Numbered from the stretch's first letter, positions 1 to 7,404 are shown. The stretch: 10,012 nucleotides of DNA from JAYODW01 sp038116745 (GCA_038116745.1 JAYODW010000076.1:1-10012), one strand, 5' to 3'. Notes: a model not told the origin generated them from the sequence alone. Numbers and translations: made by a program.

Positions 1-18
1 CTCAAAACCCCAATCATG

Positions 19-330
19 CACTTATCTCCCTGTTCAGTTTTCCCGAGCCACTTCTAGGGAAGTTGGGTGGACAACGTCTTCGTCGAGCGCCTGTGGCGCA
101 GCGTCAAGTACGAGGACCTGTACCTGAAAGCCTACGAGACGCCTGCCGCGCTTCGCGCCGGGCTCACCCGATACTTTGAGTTCTACAATACCAGGCGCCG
201 CCACAGCGCCCTGGACCGATGCACCCCGGATGCGGTGTACTTCGATCAGTCCGTCCCTGAACGGGTGGCCTGAAGCGGCACGAGGATTCCACTTATCGCG
301 GTGTCCAAGATTCGGGGTCCATTTCTAGGA
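19..330 (+). mobile_element. IS3-family element remnants, two right-end-like sequences and a transposase tail
   Basis: This stretch holds the tail of an IS3-family transposase gene flanked by two similar sequences in the same orientation. The segment at 19-60 and the segment at 290-330 both begin CACTTATC and run to CTAGG. By eye about 28 of 40 positions agree with one single-base gap. In a typical IS3 element the 3' end of orfB lies a few tens of bases from the right inverted repeat, so 290-330 is probably the right end belonging to the orfB fragment. The copy at 19-60 would then be the right end of a second, related element. No left end, target duplication or complete transposase is present, so the region is a decayed composite. 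Exact termini are uncertain. Confidence 0.6.
67..273 (+). pseudogene. IS3-family transposase OrfB, C-terminal fragment
   Basis: This is the last ~68 codons of a DDE (rve-type) integrase-fold transposase of the IS3 family. Recognisable features are DNVFVERLWRSVKYE, which in the family carries the last catalytic glutamate region, and the C-terminal YFEFYNTRRRHSALD followed by TPDAVYF. A full OrfB has roughly 280-300 residues, so about three quarters is missing. The frame upstream is closed by TAG at 55-57. The homology seems to begin at Ser-Trp (61-66), directly after a sequence resembling another IS right end. The GTG at 67 is an ordinary internal codon of the family (usually ATG or GTG before DN), not a real translation start. 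The fragment cannot transpose on its own. Confidence 0.85.
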
Positions 331-612
331 GCTTTGGCGCGTCGGATGCCTGGTTAATTTAAGTTCACGCTACCGCTTTCGTGAGTTTCCCTTTCTGAGC
401 GACACCCGATAACTAGCGCTTTCTGGCGCAATGAGCCAGGAGTTTCATCTAAAAAAGTTACGGTTCACTGAATCGCAGATTGTCCCCATTCTCAGCGAGG
501 CCGACGCTGTCCTGAAGGCGGCGGCACCCCTTCCTGAGTAGCATTTTCTTCTCGAGTCCGGCGGTTACTGAATGTGATTTCCCTTTCCTTGTGTGTCGCA
601 TAAATCAGCGAA
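331..612. other. Intergenic debris between IS remnants and korB
   Basis: Apart from the orfA fragment at 431-541, I see no gene in this stretch. There is no convincing rho-independent terminator downstream of the korB stop at 613. A 10-base word (TTTCCCTTTC) recurs at 386-395 and 578-587, but with no wider similarity. The stretch is best read as a scar of insertions and deletions downstream of the metabolic operon. Confidence 0.4.
431..541 (+). pseudogene. IS3-family OrfA N-terminal fragment
   Basis: A short frame reads MSQEFHLKKLRFTESQIVPI and then LSEADAVLKAAAPLPE before TAG. The segment KKLRFTESQIV-IL-EADA matches the well-known N-terminus of IS3-family OrfA proteins (KKSRFTESQI-AILKEADAG), the helix-turn-helix DNA-binding subunit. 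Similarity stops after about residue 27, where the second half of the HTH and the leucine zipper should follow. The stop comes at codon 37 against a usual 85-100 residues. It is therefore a broken 5' remnant of an element probably distinct from the orfB remnant to its left. It is short, but the consensus is distinctive enough for a fairly firm call. Confidence 0.6.
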
Positions 613-1668
613 TCAGCGCAGGCTCTGATTAATTGCCTCCAATACATTCATCCCGGGACAAAGCTCTTTTTCTGTCAATGAGTTGAGAGGTTCGATCACC
701 GTACCCATGTGATGGTGTAAGTCGACTGATCCACGATCCAAAAACAGCAATCCTGTCACAATCTCCCCTTTCGCCGCCTGAGCTTGCAGATAACTCACGG
801 CATTTATCCGGTCGAAGGGGTCATAGTCCGCGCTAACCTTGTGAAGGCGGAGTAGAGAGCCATCGTGCTGCTCGACTTCGACGGTTTTTCCGTCTTCGAT
901 TGATACCGTGATTTCCTCCCGGGTAGGGAGAAAGTCCAGTCTATTCAACGCTTCGTTATGGTCACGCACATAGTCATAGCTCTTAGTTGACCCGCCGTGA
1001 TTGTTGAACGCAACACACGGACTAATCACATCTATGACAGAAGCGCCGGAATGCTGAATCGCTGCTTTCAGCAACGGCACTAGCTGCTCCTTGTCTCCGG
1101 AGAAGCCTCGGGCTACAAATGTCGCGCCCAGCTGTAGACCAAGTCCGACCAGGTCGATCGAGGAGTCACGATTGACGGCTCCCCTTTTAGATTTTGAACC
1201 CGTATCTGCAGTGGCGGAAAACTGGCCCTTAGTGAGCCCGTACACACCGTTGTTCTCAACGATGTAAACCATGTTTACCCCGCGCCTTATCGCATGCGCG
1301 AACTGCCCAAGCCCTATCGAGGCTGAATCACCGTCCCCCGAGACGCCCAGATAAATCAGGTCTCGATTTGCCAGATTAGCGCCGGTCAGCACCGAAGGCA
1401 TGCGCCCGTGTACGCTGTTTAATCCGTGTGAACTTCCGAGAAAGTAGGTTGGTGTTTTTGAAGAACAACCGATCCCGGAGAGCTTGGCGACGCGATGTGG
1501 TTCTATCGAAAGTTCAAAGAAAGCCTGCACCAGAGCGGCGCTTATAGAGTCATGCCCGCATCCGGCGCATAGTGTCGAGACTGAACCTTCGTAATATCGG
1601 CGGTTGTATCCAAGAGCGTTAACGCTGCTCTGAGGATGGCCGAGTTTCGGTTTTGCTATGTATGTCAT
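613..1668 (-). CDS. korB: 2-oxoacid:acceptor (2-oxoglutarate:ferredoxin) oxidoreductase, beta subunit
   Basis: This is the thiamine-diphosphate subunit of an OFOR enzyme. It catalyses CoA-dependent oxidative decarboxylation of a 2-oxoacid, with electrons passing through a [4Fe-4S] cluster. The sequence shows the four expected cluster cysteines: C34 and C37 in LCAGCGHD, C68 in GIGCSS, and C218 in ISPC. The TPP/Mg site is GDGD at 111-114 plus ENNGVYGLTKGQ at 138-149. At 351 residues it has the normal length for KorB-type subunits, including a C-terminal extension of about 100 residues. It is the last gene of a three-gene operon, 31 nt after korA. The start has only a weak, distant AGGA as ribosome site, so translation may depend partly on coupling. 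2-oxoglutarate is the likely substrate by family resemblance, but pyruvate or a branched-chain 2-oxoacid cannot be excluded. Confidence 0.9.
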   Translation of the reverse strand: MTYIAKPKLGHPQSSVNALGYNRRYYEGSVSTLCAGCGHDSISAALVQAFFELSIEPHRVAKLSGIGCSSKTPTYFLGSSHGLNSVHGRMPSVLTGANLANRDLIYLGVSGDGDSASIGLGQFAHAIRRGVNMVYIVENNGVYGLTKGQFSATADTGSKSKRGAVNRDSSIDLVGLGLQLGATFVARGFSGDKEQLVPLLKAAIQHSGASVIDVISPCVAFNNHGGSTKSYDYVRDHNEALNRLDFLPTREEITVSIEDGKTVEVEQHDGSLLRLHKVSADYDPFDRINAVSYLQAQAAKGEIVTGLLFLDRGSVDLHHHMGTVIEPLNSLTEKELCPGMNVLEAINQSLR

Positions 1669-1699
1669 GAGAAGTACCGATCCTGATTACGTTAGCTTG

Positions 1700-3544
1700 C
1701 TAACCTGCCGAGGCAGCCTGTGTGCCGGTCGCGGCCGTACCATGCAGCAGCTCACGCGTGATTTCAGAAGTAATAAACCTCGCGGTGATTGGTGTGCCGT
1801 CATAGTGCAATACGGCGATCAGGCGCTCGGGCGAGAGTCCGCATTCGTTAATCAGCATGGAACGCAATTGACCATCCCTGTTTTGCTCGACGATGAACAC
1901 ATGATCATGCGCAGCAATAAATTCTGCTATTCGGTCAGAGAACGGGAAGGCGCGTATGCGTAGCCCGTTTGCCGCTATGCCCGCAGATTCCAGGATCGAA
2001 AAAGCCTCGTCCATCGCGGGCGCGGTTGAGCCAAAGTAGAGAATCCCAATCTTGGCCTGATTGGTTCCCGTACGTTCGACGGGGGCGGGGACTAATTCTT
2101 TAGCCGTCTCAAGTTTACGCAGCAGACGCTGCATGTTTTCTATGTAGTCTGGTCCCGCTTCGCTGTACTTGGCAGAGCTATCTTTCGTCGTGCCTCGAGT
2201 AAAGTACGCACCAGCAGTCGGATGGGTGCCTGGGTAGGTCCGATAGGGGATACCGTCCCGATCGACATCGAGATAACGGGCAAAGCTCTCGCCGCGCTCG
2301 AGCATTTCCCGAGTCATCACCTTCCCTCGGTCAAAATGGTTTCCGTCATCCCACTGGAACGGACGGCACAACCGCTCGTTCATTCCTATGTCCAGATCCA
2401 GCATCACGAATACGGGCGTTTGTAAGCGATCGGCTAAATCAAAAGCTGCAGCGCCCATCTCGAAAGCTTCCGTGGGATCCTCAGGAAAGAGGAGCACGTG
2501 CTTCGTATCTCCGTGCGAAGCGTAGGCGCAGGAGATAAGGTCTGATTGTTGCGTGCGCGTTGGCATGCCAGTTGATGGACCGCCGCGTTGAACGTCAAAG
2601 ATGACCGAAGGGATTTCAGCAAAGTATGCAAATCCTAGAAATTCCTGCATCAGTGAGATGCCCGGTCCTGAAGTCGCCGTGAACGCTCTTGCGCCATTCC
2701 ATGCGGCGCCGATGACCATCCCGATAGATGAAAGTTCGTCTTCGGCTTGCACAACCGCATAGCGAGCCTTACCTGTATCTGGATCGTGGCGCAGTTTCCG
2801 ACAGTGCCGCTCGAAAGCTTCTGCCAAAGAAGAAGATGGTGTGATGGGGTACCACGCGGCAACCGTAGCTCCGCCATAGACAGCCCCCAAGGCCGCGGCG
2901 TTGTTCCCCTCTACAAAAATCCGATCCCCGACTGCGTCTGCGGTGCGTATTTTTAAGCCCAGCGGACAATTGAACTCTGCCAGGGCGTATTCGCGACCCA
3001 TCTGCATAGCTTGAATGTTGGATTGCAGTAGCGCTTCCTTGCCGCGGTACTGCTCTGCCACTAACCCTTGCATCACATCGTTATCGATATCCAGCAGCGC
3101 GCCGAGGGCTCCAACGTAAATGATGTTTTTAAAGAGCTGCCGCTGACGCGCATCTGTATAGGTCCGATTGCATAGCTGTGTCAGCGGCATACCTATGACG
3201 TTGATATCGTCCCGAAATCTGGAGGCCGGTATCGGCTTGGTAGAGTCATAAAACAGATAGCCTCCGGGCGCCAACTCTGCGACATCCTGGTCCCAAGTCT
3301 GGGGATTCATAGCGACCAGTAAGTCCACTCCGCCGCGGCGGCCAAGCCAACCCTGTTCAGAAACTCGAACCTCGTACCAAGTTGGCAGACCTTGAATATT
3401 CGACGGAAAAATATTTCTCGGACTCACCGGAACGCCCATCCGGAGAATGGATTTAGCGAACAGGGCGTTGGCTGACGCGGAGCCGGATCCGTTTACGTTG
3501 GCAAATTTGACGACGAAGTTATTGACCGCCTCCAGTGGTTTCAT
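1700..3544 (-). CDS. korA: 2-oxoacid:acceptor oxidoreductase, fused gamma-alpha subunit
   Basis: This partner of the beta subunit at 613-1668 fuses two OFOR domains. The gamma domain (about residues 8-185) starts with KFANVNGSGSASANALFAKS and includes GVDLLVAMNP near 72-81. It is normally involved in CoA binding. The alpha domain (about 205-600) starts with GNNAAALGA at 213-221 and the hallmark YPITPSS at 232-238. It continues with TSGPGISLM at 291-299 and GGPSTGMPTRTQQ at 321-333. The 614 residues and the gamma-alpha order match the KorA class of two-subunit enzymes, which lack a separate ferredoxin-like delta subunit. A GGAGG lies at 3560-3564, about 15 nt before the ATG, which is rather far. 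No frameshift or missing motif is seen. The upstream gene ends 79 nt before this start, so the two are probably cotranscribed. Confidence 0.9.
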   Translation of the reverse strand: MKPLEAVNNFVVKFANVNGSGSASANALFAKSILRMGVPVSPRNIFPSNIQGLPTWYEVRVSEQGWLGRRGGVDLLVAMNPQTWDQDVAELAPGGYLFYDSTKPIPASRFRDDINVIGMPLTQLCNRTYTDARQRQLFKNIIYVGALGALLDIDNDVMQGLVAEQYRGKEALLQSNIQAMQMGREYALAEFNCPLGLKIRTADAVGDRIFVEGNNAAALGAVYGGATVAAWYPITPSSSLAEAFERHCRKLRHDPDTGKARYAVVQAEDELSSIGMVIGAAWNGARAFTATSGPGISLMQEFLGFAYFAEIPSVIFDVQRGGPSTGMPTRTQQSDLISCAYASHGDTKHVLLFPEDPTEAFEMGAAAFDLADRLQTPVFVMLDLDIGMNERLCRPFQWDDGNHFDRGKVMTREMLERGESFARYLDVDRDGIPYRTYPGTHPTAGAYFTRGTTKDSSAKYSEAGPDYIENMQRLLRKLETAKELVPAPVERTGTNQAKIGILYFGSTAPAMDEAFSILESAGIAANGLRIRAFPFSDRIAEFIAAHDHVFIVEQNRDGQLRSMLINECGLSPERLIAVLHYDGTPITARFITSEITRELLHGTAATGTQAASAG

Positions 3545-3623
3545 GGTCTGAAGTGATTACCTCCGAAAGCCGGTGTTGTTGTCGACGTAAACTGTTATTT
3601 GACTGAGGAAACTGATATCCGCT

Positions 3624-5468
3624 TTAAGCGGCGCGCGCTCGTTTGCTGCGTGCTTTGTGATGCGTTCCCGCCGCATGCTGCATCTCGATGAAATACTTCT
3701 GCATGTCCCAAGCTCCCGTCGGGCAGCGCTCCGCGCAAAGCCCGCAGTGCAGACAGACGTTCTCGTCTTTGACCATGCTGCGTGCTGTTTTCAGCGGTCC
3801 GGATACATAGAGCGACTGGCTGACGTCTTCGGCTGGTGCACGCAATTTTTGTCGCAGGCTTGGTTCGTCACCGTTGCCATCGAGGAAGTTGATGCAATCA
3901 GTGGGGCAGATGTCCACGCATGCATCGCATTCGATGCACAAGCTGTCGTGAAACACGGTCTGGATATCGCAATTCAGGCAGCGTTCCGCTTCTGCGAGCG
4001 CCAGCGTCTTGTCAAAGCCGAGTTCAACTTCGACCTTGATGTTGGCTAGAGCTTGCTTGAGATCTCGCAGCGGCACTTTGTAGCGGTGGTCGTTCGAGAC
4101 CTCGTTGTCATAGCTCCATTCATGAATTCCCATTTTCTGGGAATCTACAATTACGTTCGGAGGCAGGCGATTGTTTACGTCCTCGCCTTTGATGAACTTG
4201 TCGATAGAAACCGCGGCCTCATGGCCGTGGGCGACAGCCCAGATGATGTTTTCAGGGCCAAAAGCGGCATCACCGCCGAAGAAAACGTTAGGCATGGTCG
4301 ACTGGAATGTCGCCCGGTCAACGACCGGCATGCCCCATTCGTCAAAATCAAGCCCAATATCCCGCTCGATCCACGGGAAAGCGTTCTCCTGGCCGATAGC
4401 CACAAGCACGTCGTCGCATTCAACGAGCTGCTCCGGCTCTCCCGTGGGGATCAGTTTGCGCCTGCCGTTCTCGTCATACTCTGCCCGGACTGAGTCGAAA
4501 GTCATCCCTGTCAGACGCCCGTCCGTGTGAATGAATGCCTTCGGCACGAGGTAGTTGAGGATCGGGATACCCTCGTGCATTGCGTCTTCTTTCTCCCATG
4601 GTGACGCTTTCATTTCTTCAAATCCCGAGCGGACGATGACGGTCACGTCTTCTCCGCCGAGCCGGCGCGACGAGCGACAGCAGTCCATAGCGGTATTACC
4701 GCCACCCAGTACGATCACTTTGCGCCCGATCTCAGAAACGTGTCCGAAAGCGACAGAGGCGAGCCAGTCGATCCCGATGTGGATATTGTCAGCCGCTTCC
4801 CGTCGCCCCGGTATATCGAGATCGCGTCCTTTCGGTGCCCCTGTGCCAACAAATACCGCGTCGAAGCCGTCTTCAAGCACACCTTTCAGCGAATCGACCC
4901 ACGTATCGCTGCGCAATTCCGCTCCCAGCCGAAGAACATAACCGACCTCTTCGTCAATAATTTCCTCGGGGAGCCGGAACTTTGGAATCTGGCTGCGAAT
5001 CATGCCGCCAGCCTTGTTTTCTCCATCGAAGATGACGACTTCGTAGCCAAGCGGGGCGAGGTCACGCGCGACAGTGAGCGAAGCCGGGCCGGCCCCGATG
5101 CAGGCCACTCGCTTTCCATTTTGCCTGCGTGTTTTCCGGGGCATGCGCTTTGACACATTGCCCTTGTAGTCGGCGGCTACTCGTTTAAGACGGCAGATCG
5201 CGACAGGCTCTTCCTCAACCCGACCTCGGCGGCAAGCGGGTTCGCAGGGCCGGTCGCAGGTGCGTCCCAGGATTCCCGGGAACACGTTTGAGTGCCAATT
5301 GATCATATAGGCGTCGGCGTAGCGACCCTCTGCGATCAAGCGGATATATTCGGGAACCGGTGTGTGGGCCGGACAGGCCCACTGGCAGTCGACGACCTTG
5401 TGAAAGTAGTCGGGATTACCGACGTCGGTTGGCTCCAAGCGCCACTCCTCCATTGGGAACGCGAGCAC
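3624..5468 (-). CDS. GltD-like FAD/NAD(P) oxidoreductase with C-terminal 2x[4Fe-4S] ferredoxin domain
   Basis: This flavoprotein probably moves electrons between the KorAB enzyme and NAD(P). Residues 1-110 form the glutamate-synthase-type Fe-S domain, with C28/C32 in CQWACP and C71/C75/C79 in CDRPCEPAC. An FAD Rossmann motif GAGPAS is at 125-130, and an NAD(P) Rossmann motif GGGNTAMD at 255-262. Near the C-terminus lie CLNC at 497-500 and two ferredoxin clusters, CIECDACVDIC (511-521) and CLHCGLCAERC (572-582). Standard GltD small subunits lack this last domain. The arrangement resembles the third subunit (KorC) of the 2-oxoglutarate:NADP+ oxidoreductase described in Azoarcus evansii, from memory. 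The listed start is GTG. An ATG six codons in (5451-5453) is an equal alternative, since neither has a good Shine-Dalgarno. It is the first gene of the operon. Confidence 0.88.
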   Translation of the reverse strand: MLAFPMEEWRLEPTDVGNPDYFHKVVDCQWACPAHTPVPEYIRLIAEGRYADAYMINWHSNVFPGILGRTCDRPCEPACRRGRVEEEPVAICRLKRVAADYKGNVSKRMPRKTRRQNGKRVACIGAGPASLTVARDLAPLGYEVVIFDGENKAGGMIRSQIPKFRLPEEIIDEEVGYVLRLGAELRSDTWVDSLKGVLEDGFDAVFVGTGAPKGRDLDIPGRREAADNIHIGIDWLASVAFGHVSEIGRKVIVLGGGNTAMDCCRSSRRLGGEDVTVIVRSGFEEMKASPWEKEDAMHEGIPILNYLVPKAFIHTDGRLTGMTFDSVRAEYDENGRRKLIPTGEPEQLVECDDVLVAIGQENAFPWIERDIGLDFDEWGMPVVDRATFQSTMPNVFFGGDAAFGPENIIWAVAHGHEAAVSIDKFIKGEDVNNRLPPNVIVDSQKMGIHEWSYDNEVSNDHRYKVPLRDLKQALANIKVEVELGFDKTLALAEAERCLNCDIQTVFHDSLCIECDACVDICPTDCINFLDGNGDEPSLRQKLRAPAEDVSQSLYVSGPLKTARSMVKDENVCLHCGLCAERCPTGAWDMQKYFIEMQHAAGTHHKARSKRARAA

Positions 5469-5510
5469 CTAATTTTGCGCAGCCCGGCGTGTGCATTCCG
5501 GGCGAGCTGG

Positions 5511-5539
5511 ATTCTACGATGGTGGTTTGGACAAGCCAA
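5511..5539 (-). promoter_or_regulatory. Sigma70-like promoter of the flavoprotein-korAB operon
   Basis: Read on the minus strand, a -35 TTGGCT (5534-5539) is followed after exactly 17 nt by a -10 TAGAAT (5511-5516). These match the consensus at 4 of 6 and 5 of 6 positions. Transcription would start near 5504, leaving a leader of about 35-50 nt before the GTG at 5468 or the ATG at 5453. It is the best promoter-like pair I found in the 230-bp gap between the divergent genes. Confidence 0.5.
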
Positions 5540-5698
5540 GCCGTACACTCCAACTATGACGAGCGAACGTCACACGATTGGAAAATTTTGTTTACTCCGG
5601 CAGACATTCGGCCTGCTCCTCTCGTGCGCTTTTGAGGACGGCGTCGGGATTTACCGGTTAGCCAAGTCGACGCTGATCTTCGTGTCCTCCGTGCGCAG

Positions 5699-6181
5699 AT
5701 GAGGTTCAAACAGATAGACAAAGTTGGCATGCCCCATGTCATGTCTTTTGTCTGCACTCAGTTGAATGCGTTCGATACATCCGCCCTCGACTGGTTGAAG
5801 TTGCTTCCTCTGCAGAGGCACACCTTGCTTCATGGAGCATGCCATTATCCTTATCCCTACGATGCTGAGCCCCACGACAGAGTGCACGGGTATCGAATAC
5901 GCGCCAGCGTCAACGTGACGCTGGCGCCGCCTTTCAGCTATCGACACTGGGGGCGTCAGCCCAGTGCGAACAAGAAAAGAGGGTGGGTCTCCGGCGAGCA
6001 GGAGTTTCGTTTTGCCGACCTCGAGGAATGTGCCGTCCACACGCTTGCTCACGAATGCTTCCATTTCCTCGCAGACTCCGGGCAGTTGGCGGAGTCGAAC
6101 ACAGAGGCCAATGCAAATTGGTGGGCCGACCGCTGGCTGGACGACTTTCGGCGTAAGTATTTTTGTCTGCGTTCAGGCTGA
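5699..6181 (+). CDS. Protein of unknown function with HExxH metallopeptidase-like motif
   Basis: I do not recognise a named family. The 160-residue protein has no signal peptide or membrane segment, so it is probably cytoplasmic. The key feature is HTLAHECFHFLADSG, an HExxH zinc-binding helix with H118, E119 and H122. It is followed by NTEANANWWADRWLDDF, in which E136 lies 14 residues after H122 and could be a third ligand, as in gluzincin-like or minimal-metallopeptidase folds. The N-terminal 80 residues have a hydrophobic core around RASVNVTLAPPF, plausibly beta strands ahead of the zinc helix. The ATG at 5699 has no clear Shine-Dalgarno. The frame is open upstream only to a TGA near 5630, without other usual start codons. 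ATG 5729 is an alternative. It is divergent from the kor operon and 70 nt before the dehydrogenase gene. Peptidase activity is inference only. Confidence 0.7.
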   Translation: MRFKQIDKVGMPHVMSFVCTQLNAFDTSALDWLKLLPLQRHTLLHGACHYPYPYDAEPHDRVHGYRIRASVNVTLAPPFSYRHWGRQPSANKKRGWVSGEQEFRFADLEECAVHTLAHECFHFLADSGQLAESNTEANANWWADRWLDDFRRKYFCLRSG

Positions 6182-6251
6182 GAGCGGGGACCAGAGCTGA
6201 TCTGATAATCTGCGCCGTCTTTTTCAAAACGCCGTATCTAAGGGGAGCGCC

Positions 6252-7334
6252 ATGAAGGCCGTAGTAGCGCACGCAGTGAACGATTTTTCTGTGGTCAACG
6301 TTGATCTCGACCCGCCCAAAACAGGCGAGGTTCTGGTTCGAATGGGGGCGACGGGGATCTGCCACTCTGACCTTTCAATTATCAATGGGACCATACGCTG
6401 GAAGCTTCCTTCTGTGCTTGGACATGAAGGCGCAGGGGTAGTTGAACAAGTCGGAGAGGGCGTAACGAACGTCCAGCCTGGAGATCACGTAGTTCTCTCG
6501 TTCGTGCCCAACTGCGGTGACTGCTTCAACTGTCTTCGCGATGAGCCGCATATGTGTCGCATGAACAAGCCGCACGGCGGTTTGATGGACGGAACCAGCC
6601 GCGTACGCATGAAAGGAGAAGAAATCGCGGTGATGTCTTTCCTCGGTAACATGGCCGAGTACTGCGTGGTGCCGTCCGCCTGCGTTGTGACTGTGGACAA
6701 GAGCTTTGACTTTAAAGCCGCAGCGCTGGTTGGTTGTGGTGTGACGACTGGCGTCGGCGCTGCAATCAAAACAGCCGAGGTGAAACCGGGTTCAACGGTG
6801 GCCGTCTTCGGCTGTGGTGGCGTCGGGTTGAACGTTATTCAGGGCGCGCGCATCGCCGGTGCGGCACGCATCATTGCAGTCGATCTGTCCGCTGAGAAAA
6901 TGGAAATGGCGAAGGCCTTCGGGGCAACAGACTCAGTTACTCCGGGTGGGGACGCTGTTAAAGATGTGCTCGAGCTGACAGACGGGATTGGGGTTGACTA
7001 TGCATTTGAAGTTGTCGGCAACGGCAAGCTGGTGGAAGCCTGCTTCAAAGCAACTCGCATGAACGGAACGTGCACGCTGGTGGGCGTGGGCAGGATGGAC
7101 GATCGCTTTTCGTTTAACGCGATGATCGTGCCCTTCACAGGCAAGACCATCAAAGGCTGCATGTACGGCAGCGCGAATTTCAAGGTCGACTTCCCCATGT
7201 ATCTGGAGCTTTACAAGCAGAAAAAGCTCGATCTGGATGGTCTGGTTTCGCGGACCTACAGCATTGACGAGGCACCGCAGGCGTTTGCCGATCTCGAAAG
7301 CGGTAAGAATGCTCGCGGGGTCATCGTTTACTGA
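6252..7334 (+). CDS. Zinc-dependent MDR alcohol dehydrogenase
   Basis: This is a medium-chain dehydrogenase/reductase that oxidises an alcohol, or reduces an aldehyde, with NAD(H). The N-terminal GroES-like domain carries the catalytic zinc ligands C37 (GICHSD) and H58/E59 (LGHEGAG), with C162 (VGCGVTTGVGA) as third protein ligand. The structural zinc loop is complete: C88, C91, C94 and C102 in NCGDCFNC and HMC. The Rossmann motif GCGGVG is at 187-192. The acidic residue after the second strand (IIAVDLS) favours NAD over NADP. The length of 360 is typical. It resembles the class III/NDMA-dependent/aryl-alcohol group (TTGVGA, FKAAALVGCGV), but the substrate cannot be fixed. The start is supported by AAGGGGAG a few bases upstream of the ATG. 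It may share a transcript with the HExxH gene 70 nt upstream. A strong hairpin follows its stop. Confidence 0.92.
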   Translation: MKAVVAHAVNDFSVVNVDLDPPKTGEVLVRMGATGICHSDLSIINGTIRWKLPSVLGHEGAGVVEQVGEGVTNVQPGDHVVLSFVPNCGDCFNCLRDEPHMCRMNKPHGGLMDGTSRVRMKGEEIAVMSFLGNMAEYCVVPSACVVTVDKSFDFKAAALVGCGVTTGVGAAIKTAEVKPGSTVAVFGCGGVGLNVIQGARIAGAARIIAVDLSAEKMEMAKAFGATDSVTPGGDAVKDVLELTDGIGVDYAFEVVGNGKLVEACFKATRMNGTCTLVGVGRMDDRFSFNAMIVPFTGKTIKGCMYGSANFKVDFPMYLELYKQKKLDLDGLVSRTYSIDEAPQAFADLESGKNARGVIVY

Positions 7335-7350
7335 GGCCAGTGTTCAGGCA

Positions 7351-7386
7351 CCACAGGCGGGCTCGCTGAGGACGCCCGCTCTGTGG
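7351..7386. terminator. Strong hairpin between convergent genes
   Basis: CCACAGGCGGGC at 7351-7362 pairs with GCCCGC (7374-7379) and CTGTGG (7381-7386). This gives a 12-bp stem with a single bulged T and an 11-nt loop. It begins 17 nt after the dehydrogenase stop and lies in the gap of about 70 bp before the stop of the converging oxidoreductase gene. There is no T-run on either side, so it is not a textbook rho-independent terminator. Its position and near-perfect stem make a transcript-end or RNA-protecting role likely for both directions. Confidence 0.6.
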
Positions 7387-7389
7387 AAC

Positions 7390-7404
7390 GACCTGCAGCA
7401 GGTC
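7390..7404. repeat. Small inverted repeat at the LLM stop codon
   Basis: GACCTG (7390-7395), spacer CAG, then CAGGTC (7399-7404) form a perfect 6-bp hairpin. It overlaps the TGA stop (7403-7405) of the minus-strand oxidoreductase gene. It sits between the large hairpin at 7351-7386 and another in the coding end at 7407-7428. Confidence 0.45.

Noticed and set aside
386..587. Repeated word TTTCCCTTTC at 386-395 and 578-587
   Set aside because: Only 10 bases of low-complexity sequence, with no extended similarity on either side. Chance is sufficient.
1658..1963. 101-codon plus-strand frame over the korA-korB junction
   Set aside because: It is mostly antisense to the korA 3' end, with no motif and no plausible promoter or ribosome site.
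4053..5153. Several overlapping open frames of 119-146 codons on the plus strand
   Set aside because: All are mirror frames of the GC-rich flavoprotein gene, whose complete motifs make it the real gene.
5651..6064. 137-codon minus-strand frame covering the upstream part of the HExxH gene
   Set aside because: It could have been the true gene, but its product has no recognisable motif. The opposite frame carries a clear HExxH zinc helix and a coherent C-terminus.
6182..6251. Possible -10 (GATAAT near 6204) for the dehydrogenase gene
   Set aside because: No acceptable -35 at 16-18 nt upstream, so I do not call a promoter.
5934..6365. 143-codon open frame on the minus strand
   Set aside because: It is antisense to the HExxH gene and the start of the dehydrogenase gene. 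Its sequence is low-quality (Arg/Pro/Ser-rich), with no family features.
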